Assembly: GCA_029449235.1 (NCBI GenBank)
Contig: JANATG010000006.1
Location: 1,302,001-1,366,000, forward strand
Direction: 5' to 3'
Length of the DNA: 64,000 nt
DNA from: Linnemannia schmuckeri
Lineage: Eukaryota > Mortierellomycota > Mortierellomycetes > Mortierellales > Mortierellaceae
In this document: one piece after another, positions 1 to 10,968 of the stretch
Position numbering within the stretch: the stretch's first letter is position 1
Layout of the letters: the number at the start of each line of letters is the position of its first letter
The notes under the pieces: model-generated
What the model saw: only the letters and a program-made list of their open reading frames with translations
What the model was told of the DNA's origin: nothing
Database searches by the model: none
Translations under genes and position numbers: made by a program

Positions 1-944
1 GAAGGAAGAACGAAACGTTTTTGCAGCCCTGATCTGATGATGGAGGATGCAGCATGACATACGCCCATTTACTCAACCATGCAGTCAAAGGATAAAATAT
101 GACAACAGGACGTCTCTTTATTTTCTCGTTTCTTCAATGATTTAGTGCCAATTCCCCTTGCCTCTTCTCATGTCCTTTCCCCCTTTACACGTCGACCCTT
201 TCCCTTAATCGGACCAGGGCCACTGACAACCCTTTCTTTGTCATTTGAGAAGGAGCCTGAGGCAGGAGCATAGAGCATAGAGAGGCAATCGGTGTTGTGT
301 TTTGGGTGCCTGAGAAAGAGGGAAAGATGGAGCACACAAATTACTTTCCTCCCAGAAGAAGCGACCTCAATCCGCTGAGATGATCTTGCTTCTGTTCTAT
401 CGTGATCGTCTCTCCATCTACCCCAAGTCTCTCTCGTCCATCCCACACCCCTCACCCCTTTTTCTTATGGCGCATCTGGTGTCCCAATGGCCTCATTGAA
501 GGAAGCAATGGAACAAATACCAGTCTAAGCTGGCTTTCTTTTCCTTCTGTGCTCCTCCTTTTTTTCACACATTGCCTTGTGTGGCGTCTGCATGGTATGG
601 AATTTGTGTAGTATGCATGTACGTATTTTGTGGAGAAAAAGAGCAACACGACAATGCAGTATGCATGGGGCACCGGGCCAATGTGGAATAGCGAAAGGGG
701 CTACTTTTTGCCTCCTCCCCCTTGAACCATGTCCACTCCGTCCTTTTTTTGGTTGTACCCAACAAAGTTGGTGTATATACCTCACGTTCGCTTTTGTAGA
801 ACTACTTTATCCTAGCTTTTTTCTTGTGCACAAATCACACACCCCTTGGTTCCGGCTCCCTCCCTTCCACTCCGGTCCCCTTCTCCAAAAACAGATTGTA
901 TAGTATTTTTTACTCACGCCACTTTTTTTTTGCCTGTAACATAG
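1..944. other. 5' intergenic/leader region
   Basis: No convincing gene is visible here. Short open frames on both strands lack conserved motifs. The last part (about 890-944) is T-rich and ends in a good 3' splice site (ag at 943-944), so this stretch probably holds the promoter and an unidentified first exon, coding or 5' UTR, of the gene that follows. Confidence 0.5.
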
Positions 945-3900
945 CATCAGAGTTGAGCTGCGATCTCTTCAAGGAGCAGATTGACATTGACGAGACCAGG
1001 GACCAGTCTCGGCTACCCTTCGAACACCATACCCTCAACACCCACTCGCAATCCAATAATGCCGGAGGACATTTGGAAAACGAGATCTTTGACCGCGAAT
1101 TCATGGCTTCGCTCAACGCCCCTCCACCTTCTTCATTTTCGCCCATGGATTCATCAGCCTTCAACAATCCCCAGAGCAATATCATCAGGCGGAATCCCAA
1201 CAATATTCTGGATGGACTGCACAGCATCCCGGTCCCAGTCTTGGACCACGACGAGAGCATTCATCTAGGACAGCGGAAACATGGGAGTCGGTATGATGGT
1301 TCAGAACGGAGTGGGACTGGTGAGACGTACCAGCGGGCACTGAAGAGTTTCTTTGACTCGCTCAAGGTCGCCGACCCGATCAAGACCCCGCACAAGTTTG
1401 CGCCGCAACCTCTTCCTATTCTGTGGAACGAGCCTAAGATCCGGCCCAAGAATTTGCCAAGTTTTAATTTGGCTGATTATAAGGATGTTGCCAAGGCGAC
1501 CATGCCCTTGGGTACACCTACGTCCCTTCCTCCTTTCAAATCGACTACTACTGCCAACGGTACCGATGGCACGGCTTTCAAGTCGGCGGCTACAGGATTG
1601 TCCAACGGCCTCAATGGAAATACCAACCGCGACTCTTTCTCGTCATCACCCACCAATACCCACTCGATGCCCAACTCTGCCCACTCTTCTCCACTCTCTT
1701 CTATCTCAACGTCTCCTCCAACGGCGGGTATACGCTCCAAAATGCCCCTTGCTGATCCAAAGACTCCAACCCCCACAACCTATACCTCCAAGTTGACCTA
1801 CTCACCCATGCAAGACAAGGAACCCGAATCCCCTCAACAGCAGCAGCTTTCACCCACTACGGGAGAGCAGCGTGTGCGTTCAAAGCGGCGATCGACTATT
1901 CTGAACCCCCACTTGGCGTTTGATCCGACCATTCCACCTGCCGAACGAGCTGCTGCGGATGAAGTGACGACACCATCAACTCCCCGTGGTACTCTGGAGA
2001 GGCGCTCGACCTTGCAGCAGGCTGTTCGACCAAAGGTTTCGGCATCCGAGGATCCAAAGTCTGACGAGGATACTGGAGCCAATGGACAGCAGCCTCAGCA
2101 GCAGGGAACGATTGGCAAAGCTAGTCCGACAACAATCAGTGGTTTTCGTGGACCCGTTGTTCGTAAACGCCGATCTTTGCACCAAGGTAACAATTCTACA
2201 TTCAAGTCCGGAAAACATGTCCTGTATATCATGCGTAAAATATAGTAGCTCTAACGTAATTCTCTGTTGTTTATGAACTTCACTTAGATATGTTTATAAA
2301 TGACGACGGACAAGGAGCAGACTGTAAACAGGCCGATCAAGAGCAACAGCAACACTACCCCAAGGAAGACTTCTTTGACGGCGCTCAAGGTCAGCAACAG
2401 CATCAGGATGAAGCATTGGCCCACCGTAGTTCACGCCCCCAGTCAATGAACATCCTTCCTGAATCCCTCACATCCGTCAACAACCATGCGTTCCACCAGG
2501 AGGAGATTGCCAAAGTCGAGCGTGTCGAGCGAGCCCGCCGGTTGTCAGAGGAAGAGCGACATGCAGAGAACTCCCCCAACGATGTCGCCCCAACTTCACC
2601 ATCTGCATCAGCATTAACAACTGCTTCGGTAGTAAATCCTGCCAGTTCCAGAATCCCGGCCGCACTTACGTTGGGACGTGCTGCCGGCGCACGGTTTGGG
2701 CGTTCCGGAAGTGGGAGTGCGGGATCTCTTGCTCAGATGAGCCCCACCACTCCAACTGCCTCTAATCCTTATGGGTCTTTGAATGGACGGACTGGAGCAG
2801 GAGCTGCTGCAGCGGCTGTGGCAGCGGGAGGAGCAGGAAGTCGCTTGGCGAATGGTGCGCCTCACCGACTGAGTCTTACAGGAACCACCGCTGCTTTTGC
2901 AAGGCAACAGCTGGATGATGCAGCAGCAGCAGCTTCACCCTCGACCCCTACTCAGGCTCAATACTTGCCCAAACTGTCTCACTCCACAACAACAACAACG
3001 ACGACTCTGTCGAGGAATGGAACACGCTCATCGCCTCCTACCTCTGCAGGGTTGCGTCGACCTGTGTTTGCGACTCAGCAGGACGATTATAATGGTGGCA
3101 GTGGTGGAGGCGCTCTTTCGTTGCCCACCGAACAGTATGATGATTATTACCGTGCCGAGAAGGAGTTCCAGATGCAACAACAACAGCAGCCACCGCAGCC
3201 GCCAGCGCGTTCCAGTTATATTCGCCAACAGCAGCAAAAGCAGCAGGATCTGGAACAACCTGAGTGGTACGACAATAACGACGAGGAGCACCAACCTCGA
3301 CGCATCCCCACCACGCCCATGAAATCCTCGCGCACACAGCTACCATTACCACCAGCACCGCTGTCACCCTTGGACCAACAACAGCAGCAGCGCGAACAGC
3401 GGGAACAGCGTGATCAGAAGCATCTCCAGCGTCTGAGGATCCAACAACAGGCACTGGAAGAAGTCTATGGTCATGGAAGTGGGTACGGCAACACTTACCC
3501 TGACGACCAGGGCGGTTTCGTCGACGACCATCGTCTTTCGTCTTACCAGCAACAGCCGCAACAGTCCAGATACCAATCTCAGTCCTCGCCTCGTCTTCAT
3601 CGCGATCGCGATGACCACTACCGCTCCTTGGTGCTGACCTCCCCACCGTCCCCTCTCCCGCCTTCGCCTCGAGACTACCTCTCTGCAACAGTCACTACGC
3701 CCAAAGCAAGCTCTATCCACCAGCCACATCAACAGAGTCGGTACTCTCCTCCCATACCGTCGTCCGCCCTGCCATCATTGATCTCGTCCTCCACAGCACT
3801 TCCTCCCCGCACCTCGGAGCATTACCGACGCCAGAGTAGAGACGGATACAGCCTCATGTCTGCCCCCCGGATCTCACCTCCTCTCACTGGACTTCCCACA

Positions 3901-4833
3901 TCGTCTGCTCGCATTCCTAGTAGCTCACAATTGACGAACCCTAGGCGGTCATTGTCGCAGGGTCTGAGTGGTTCCAGTACCCTCCCCTCACGTCGTCTCT
4001 CGACTGTCGCCAATGTCGGCAATGACGGTCTCGGCGGCAGCAGTGGGGGCGGCATTGGTCTTCACGGTCGCTCAGGATCTTCAGGATCGCTGCAACGTTC
4101 TAACACCTATGCGGCTCCATCATTACCATCAGCAGGAGGACGTGGTGCTACCGGAGTTCCCTCATTGTACTCAGACGGAAACCTGCCATCTCTGTCTGGT
4201 AGCAGGAGACCTGTGTCCTCTATGATGAGCAACGGCGGCGGACTCCCACAATCCTCTCGTCGTTCAGCATCTGAATCCCTGGGCAGCAACCTCCGCACTT
4301 CCATCAATAGCACTTCATCCTCCAACTCTGAATACGCCCGCGTCTTCAACCCCAACCCTCCACCTCCTCTACGATCATCAATCCCCTCCGCATCCACTGG
4401 AGGAATCCACTACCAACACCAACAGGACTCATATACCTACCACCCAGAAGTCCCACTCCGCCAATCGTCCCTCGGCGCCGGCGGAGGAGGCCACCTGAGC
4501 AGCAGAAGCAGTATCGCCTCCCTTCGAAGTGGAAGCTCCAATTCGTTACACGGCCTCTCTGCCGGCTCGGGATCTGGCTCTATCCCTTCTTCAGCGTCAC
4601 AGTTGCGAAGAGCCGCGTCGATGAACGTGTCCGCTGCTCCCACCGGACTGGGTATCGGTATGGGAGGAGGGGTTGGAGGGACTGCGTCGCTCGGAAGGGT
4701 GGGTGGGATGATGTCTGCGGGTGCTGCAGCTTCTCGGCAGTCGTATCAGCCCCAGCAACAGCAGATGCACCAGCAGATGCAGATGCCTCAGCAGCGGTAC
4801 CAGCGAACGTCTATGTATTCCCATCGGGCTTGA
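945..4833 (+). CDS. Large Ser/Gln/Pro-rich low-complexity protein, function unknown
   Basis: There are two visible coding exons, 945-2186 and 2288-4833. They are joined by a GT-AG intron of 101 nt whose splice creates an Asp codon and keeps frame. About 1,260 residues are visible. The true start is unresolved: the frame is open from a probable acceptor at 944, and the first in-frame ATG is at 1103. The N-terminal third has a less biased, possibly folded stretch (a YQRALKSFF segment, then basic and proline-rich sequence). The rest is Ser/Thr/Pro/Gln-rich with poly-Gln, poly-Ala and Gly runs and many RRxS-type phosphorylation-like sites. Several S-x-I-P tetrapeptides sit in basic Ser-rich context, a pattern known from EB1-binding microtubule-tip proteins, but this is only suggestive. 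There is no transmembrane segment or enzymatic motif. It converges with the phosphatase gene downstream. I do not recognise the family. Confidence 0.7.
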
Positions 4834-5192
4834 AACTGCTTTTTTCTCTAGCGAGTCAGGCATTTAAAAAAAGACTTGTTGCTTTAGCCAAGTTTTTTGT
4901 TTGAACAAAAAAAAAGAAAAGAATTTACATAAAATAAAAAAAACAAAAAACAAAGACATATTTTTTCATGATCCTTGTATCGTCAAGTATGTTTTATTGT
5001 GTTTTTATTTGACAAAAAGGCAGACAACACCTATGTTTTTTTTGTTAAATGAACAAATTGTGTGTGTGTGTGGGGTGGGTGGGGGGGGGGGGGGGAAGGG
5101 GGATATTGATGATTTGACTAAATACATATTTTTGCTATCAATAAGGTGCTAAAGCAACAAAGCAACAGCAACACGCACGCACGCGCCGTCGC

Positions 5193-6736
5193 TTAGTACT
5201 CGCGAGCGGCGATCTCCAAGCGATCGACAAGGATGGGGTACTTGCGGGTACCAGAGTGATCCTCGTTCTCGACACGGATGGTGAACTCGAGTTCGAGACC
5301 AGAGAGTTCCCGGACCTCGCACCAGTTACGACGGTTCAACAACATCTTGTGCTCGAGATCCTCACCGTTGACGTCCTGGTTGAAGATCTCGGTCATCTCC
5401 TCTGAAGTGTGCTCGTTCAAGGGGTAGGTCTTGGCCGACTTGTGGAGGGCGCTGATAACAGCGCTAGGTGGGGGCCCGCTATTCTCATGGGAAGGGGAGA
5501 GGATAGTAAGAAGGTAGTAAGTAAATTGGCTCTTACAAAGGAAGTGAAATGAAGACATGGTAAGGACAAAGGTGTTCAGCATGACACAAAGGGAATAAAA
5601 ACGTACTTGACGATGGCAGAAGAGACGATCTGAGTCATGTGGTAGGGATCGCGGAGACGATCGGTGGAGTTGGTGCCAAAGAGGCGACCGGCACCTCCAA
5701 CGTGGACATCACCACCGACGAAGGTGGTGCGGACTCCACGCTGGGAAGAAATCGCCTGCAAAAGCTCGACAAACTTTCTCTTCTCCTCAGTGTGAACGTT
5801 GCAAGCCCATGAGTCGACCTAAGAGTACGAAAGAAGAAACAGCTGGTGGTGTTAGTCAAATGAAAGAGAGAGAAACAAGAAGCAAAAAAAAAAATCCAGA
5901 GATAAACATAAAAGAGTATAAAGAGAGCCTAGAACTTACCAAGTCATCCAGCAACTCAGGTCCGAACTGTCCCAAGACGTTCTCAAAAGCCTTGCACTTT
6001 CCAAAGATCTTGCCGACGATACCCTGGCGGGAGAGAGTGTCACCCATGGCCTCAAGGGAATCCTCGAACAAGGTCAAGGCGGGGTAGACGAGGGGAGTAC
6101 CCAAGACAATGACCAGGTGCTTGGTGGTAGGCAAGAGGTTGGAGCGGATCTGCTCGTCCAAGAGCTTGTAAGTCTCGTCTGAGAGAATCATCTCCTTGGT
6201 GCGCTCAGAGCGGGTATCGGGGAGGACGACCAAGGTGCGCTTACCGAAATGGGTAATGCAGTTCCAGCCCTTGCCCGAGGCGGAGGTCAAGAGCCCGGCC
6301 TTGCGGGTCGTCTGGCGGTTGGAGTGCTGCTGGAAGAGGAGGTAGAAGCGGGAGGCGGCAGCACCGATACCTATTATGTGTAACGGATGAAGGGAGAGGG
6401 GTGGTTAGTTGTCTTCGTTGTGATAGTGACAGCATGATGAGTGTGATGTATATGTATGGTGTGTGATAATCGATGTTGCGTTTCCGTATCTTGCTTTCTT
6501 TCCGTGTTGTATATCTTTCTCTGGGCGGTGTCTGTGTGTCTGTCCCTTTGTCCATCGCACACAGAAGAAAAAAAAGAGAAATTGGCAAGCACAATTGGAT
6601 CTCGGCAACTTTGCAGAACATGGGCTCGTGGGCTTGGTCTCATTAAAAAAAAAAAAAAAAAAAAAAAAAATTGCGAAGAATAAAATACAGAAACCGAGGA
6701 CCGAGAGCAGGACCAAATCCCATTTCCTCGAAAGAC

Positions 6737-6771
<35 letters not shown>

Positions 6772-7871
6772 GGAAAAAGAGCATTGTTGGAAATCCAGGG
6801 GGCGAAAGGAATAAAAAAAAGGGAAAAGGAAAAGAAGGAGAGAAACTAACAAGCGTGCGAAAAAAGCGTCGGCAATTGGAAGTAGCATTGAAAGAAGTGA
6901 AAGAGAAACATACCCTGCATGACATCGCAAAGCTGGTACTTGGGAGGGTAAGAGCCGTATCCGTCCAAGATATCGTGATCATCCCAGGAGTTGACGGAGG
7001 GAATCAAAGACAAGGCCTGAGAGTAGGTGCCGGTGGTGAAGTGCTGGACGTAGTGGTCAAAGTAGTACTTCTCAACAGCATAACGCTTCTGTCCGTCAAA
7101 CTCGGTGGTGGCTCTTTCTTCCTCGTCCTTGGCCAGCCACTCGACCATCTCAGGGGTAGCGAGGACATCGTCGTTATAGATCTGGTCTCCTCCTCCGATC
7201 ATGGTGTGGAAGGGCTTGGCGTCGTGAGCAGTCAGGAGATCATCCCAGAGAGGGTTGGCACCGTGGAAGTTGGTCTCAGGGTCCTCAACATCCGAGGTGA
7301 AGCCGTTGCAGGAGTAGAAGGCCCAGTTGTGGGCCTCATCCAGGGCGGGAACGAAGAAGTTCCAAGTCTGGGGGGTATTAGTGCGGTGGCCGTGCTCGGT
7401 CTCGAACCAGTAGGTGATGTTCTTCTCACGGTGGTTCAAGAGAGTCAACTGAATATCGTAGCGGTAAAAATGGTTGCCCTCCCAAGAGTCGAGGAGACGG
7501 CCACGGGAGTAACCAACATCGCGCTTGGTGGGGTCACGGATGACCAGACGAGGAGGGTCGCGGCGGTCGGTGACAATCAAGGCCGAACCAACCCAGCGAC
7601 GCTGCTCAACGTTGATATCCTGGTAGCGGAGAACGGGACCGGCCTTGAATTGGGTAGAGGGCTTGATGTTGGCGTATTCTTGCTTGGCGGCCTCAATGGC
7701 AGCATCCTCGACCTCCTCCTGCTGTTCAAGGAGGGTGTTGGGACCATCGTCCTCGTCATCCTTGCGGCCGTGGACATCGGGGTTCTGGACATGCTGGTCG
7801 TGGTCCTCGCCGGTAACGAGGTCGTGGACGCGGTGAGCAAAGTCAGAAACGAAGTTACCGATGGAATCCAT
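5193..7871 (-). CDS. PhoD-like metallophosphatase, cytosolic fungal type
   Basis: There are four exons (6914-7871, 5940-6370, 5607-5818, 5193-5463) and a product of 623 aa. The start is an ATG at 7871. All introns are GT-AG and the phases join cleanly. Metal-binding and catalytic motifs of the PhoD/metallophosphoesterase class are visible: GGGDQIYND near residue 225, SWDDHD near 295 and GDVHVGG near residue 510. The C-terminus carries the family's usual beta-rich end. There is no signal peptide, and the acidic first 60 residues suggest a soluble protein, unlike secreted bacterial PhoD. The family (PhoD_2, widespread in fungi) is predicted to hydrolyse phosphodiesters or phosphomonoesters; the substrate is unknown. 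Intron 1 is long (543 nt) and contains A-runs of 26 and 32. The gene converges with the upstream low-complexity gene, with 359 nt between stops. Confidence 0.9.
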
Positions 7872-10404
7872 TTGAGTATGTGTGTGAGCGAGTGAGATTT
7901 GGTGTGAAAGGGAAGGGGACTAAGGAAGAGGAAAGGGTATCGAGTGGAGGGTGAAGAAAAGAAAAGAGAAGAGAAAAGAAAAGAAGAAGTAAAAAAAGAA
8001 AAGAATAAAAGATAAAAAAAACCCCCCGGGTCTAACTAAGTTGCGCGGGATTGAGAGCAATGACCATCATCACATCAGCAGAGAGGGAGGAGAAGAAAAA
8101 GATAACTTTCTCGCTCTCTCTCTCTCTCTTTCATATGTTTACGACTTTCTAATATTCTCGTCCCATTGCGCCTGTTGGATGTTTGGAGTGAAAGAGAAAC
8201 AGCGAAGCGACCATACGCATTGCTAACCATGAGGCTGTACAATTGTTGTTTCTATTGCTATTCATTCATGTTTTTCATGTCATTCTCATTGACATTGCTG
8301 TGATTTAGTCTCCCGTTCTCCTCCTTCGTCTTCTTTTTCTTTTACCCTCGGAAAACGACCACGTTTGCTCCTGCAGAGAAAAGTAACGAAAAAAAGATTG
8401 AAAAAGAAGAGCAACAACGACGAAGAAGGGGATATTAGAATCACACAGTTCAGTAGCAACATCCATCATCTCCCCGTTTGTTTTCTTGTCACTGCTCTTG
8501 TCCATCGACTGAAAAATAGAAAAAAAAAGAGATTCAACTGAGGGTTTGGACCATGGTCACCAGGGAACTGGGCCTTTCCCAGGGTCACCGCCCATAATTG
8601 TACACACACACCAACGCATACGCATACGCATGTAAAAAAAAAATACCGGCCTTCGGATATCTCGATTCTGAACTCGGACACTTTTTTCCACCCGCCCTTT
8701 CGTTCTCCCCTTTTCTCTCTTGCTTCAAGCTGCACTTCTGAAACAAGCGACCTTTGGGCTTTCGGGTTTTCTCGACTTGCTGTTCCTTAACTCCATTTTT
8801 TCATTTGTAGCATGGATTGAGATGGAAAAATACATATACCATCGCCGTTATGAGGACTTTGATACTCAGGATGAGTTCATGGCGATTTCTAGTATGAAAA
8901 TAAGGCCCTGGGTGATGCCCCGCTGTCATCATATGTTATTTTATTTTATTTTTTATTGTTTTCTCTGTGCTATGTTGCTTATGGGACCATGGGTAGGACA
9001 AACAAAGAGAGAGAAGGCAGATGGACAAACAAGACAGCTTAAGTCAAGGCGGGCTGCTGTTTCAATGCGCCCATTTCCCATTTCCTATTTCCCATTTTCG
9101 ACTAAAGTAGTTTTCTAGCTCTCCAATAGCCCAATCGCTTGAATTGCTTGCGTACCTAAGCCTGGACTTGAACCATCTCGACTGAGTGTGAACTTCGTTA
9201 TCAATTGAAAATGTACACACATAAAATACCTTTCTTCTATTCCTCCTCCTCCTCTTCTTTCTCAGGTGGTGCCTGGCTGGTCTGTTGCGACAGGAGTGGT
9301 GTCAGTTCAATATATTGAAATGCTGCCCCCCTGGCTCTTCTCATTGGACACTGATCAACGATTAAATGTATTGACATTCTTTTTGGTCTTGCTTGCCCCG
9401 GGGAACCGTGACATCGATAGAATATGGGAGGACCCATGAGTACCCGCCCATGGTATCCTTTCGCAATTGTTCCCATTTTCCTTGTTTCTCTCATTTCCAT
9501 CTCTCCATTCCTCGTTCATGTGTGAGTCGAGTGTGTGAGAGTTTCGCTTTGCTCGCATTGACCTGAAGGCAAAGGCTGAGGGAATCGCGCATAAACAAAC
9601 ATGCGGAGAGCAAATAAAGTAAAAAATAAAAAGTAAAAAAAAAGGTGTGGCCCTTGTTCAATGTTCGCAACATCGTGTCCGGAGTGTCAGAGTGTAAGCG
9701 AATGTTTGTTTGTTTGTTTTCTGCGAACGCTCTGTTCGCTTCGGTGTTTTTGTTCAGTTCCCCGAGGAGGACAAGAAGGAGAACGGGAGTTATTTTGACC
9801 ACCAGACCACCTAGACCTAACAAGACTAGACCAGACCAACCAACCAGCCAACACATGCATAAAGTGTCCAACGGCAGAGGAGAAAGCAAAAGGAGAGATT
9901 CATGCAATTTGGACAAGATCTCAAGGCTCCTAGTTCGCGCCTTGATTGGCACAAGGAAGGGGGTCTCAGCCAGACTGATGCCCTTGCCTGTCCTTGCGTG
10001 TCGTGTCCTTGCATGTGTACTATTCCTGCATGGACAAAGAACCTCTTTTATCTTACAGAGGTTTTCAGTTAGTACTTTTTGTATTTTGAAAGGCAAATCA
10101 TGGTAGGGTGCTTTAACTTTTTTCTTTTTTCTTTTTTCTCATACCAGAAAAAAAAACCACACCATCACGACATTCGACGCGCAATTCAACAACCAACCGC
10201 ACAGACTCGGCATCAGCAACATTTACAAAGTAGACCCCGAAACAAAACTAAATGCAGGATGCAACAGTCTGGACAGTCTTCAACGTGGCGTTGGTTTGAA
10301 GCACCGTTTGTATTTTCTATCACGGACTACAAGTCTCACAGGAACAGGAAGCAACATCAATACCATGGCAATATCACGTCAATTTTTGGCAGCAATTCTG
10401 AAAA
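7872..10404. other. Gene-poor intergenic region
   Basis: About 2.5 kb with no supported gene. The first 170 nt are purine-rich on the + strand and form the promoter side of the phosphatase. Short ORFs on both strands are AT- or CT-biased with no recognisable motif. A GGTTCAAGTCC-like string on the minus strand near 9172 resembles a tRNA T-arm but has no supporting stem. Confidence 0.5.
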
Positions 10405-10773
10405 ATGAAAGCTCTGCAGTCACTGCAAGCATCAACAACTGTAGCCTCGACCTATCAGTACTATCGCGGCAACCATAAGAGTGGCTCAACAAACCCCATT
10501 CCTCACTGTCCACCAGCAGCCAACCCCTCCTTTGTTGAGTTGTCAAAATTTACAAGCGGAAAATTCGAAGATGCGGACCGGGATATCGCTGCCGCGAGGG
10601 TCACGGTTGCACTTTATCACTCTGGTCATCCTCGAGACCTGTTCGATGATGTAAAGTGTGTAGCAGGGCTAGAGCCTGTGCTTAAATCGAGGATAGACGA
10701 GGTCAAGAATTTTGAAAGAAAATCGACGGGGCGGGTGATGGTAACGTTCAGGGCTTTTTATCACAGCTGGTGA
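10405..10773 (+). CDS. Weak hypothetical ORF (possible gene remnant)
   Basis: An ATG-initiated frame of 122 codons. Its second half (about residues 43-105) has normal amino-acid composition and predicted helical character, with FVELSKFTSGKFEDADRD then a helix ending KSRIDEVKNFE. The first 40 residues are Ser/Thr/Gly/Pro-rich. The frame immediately 5' (10290-10478) also reads plausibly as protein, which would fit a frameshifted or unspliced gene, and a possible acceptor (cag near 10147) lies upstream. I recognise no family. It converges with the Stealth pseudogene. Confidence 0.25.
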   Translation: MKALQSLQASTTVASTYQYYRGNHKSGSTNPIPHCPPAANPSFVELSKFTSGKFEDADRDIAAARVTVALYHSGHPRDLFDDVKCVAGLEPVLKSRIDEVKNFERKSTGRVMVTFRAFYHSW

Positions 10774-10968
10774 GCGAGGCGCCTTTTAACAAAGAACCTC
10801 AATGCACCAATTTGACAAAATGCTATTCCAGATACCACCTGTCCAAATTATGAGTTTATTTTTTTCTCAGTTGCAATCAATTCTCTAATAAAAAATGTGT
10901 CCACAACCGCATCTAACAAAAACCATGCCGCCCTCTTTCCTCCTCCTACAGTCTTACAACGACTTCTC

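Noticed and set aside
6405..6982. Minus-strand ORFs rich in Phe inside the phosphatase gene
   Set aside because: They are translations of poly-A tracts in intron 1 and have no protein-like composition.
7000..7895. Long + strand ORF opposite the phosphatase exon 1
   Set aside because: A mirror frame of a strongly coding minus-strand exon, with Val/Gly-rich composition and no family motif.
9125..9230. tRNA-like T-arm string on the minus strand
   Set aside because: The GGTTCAAGTCC match is isolated: the bases flanking the loop do not pair, and I found no matching acceptor or anticodon stem.
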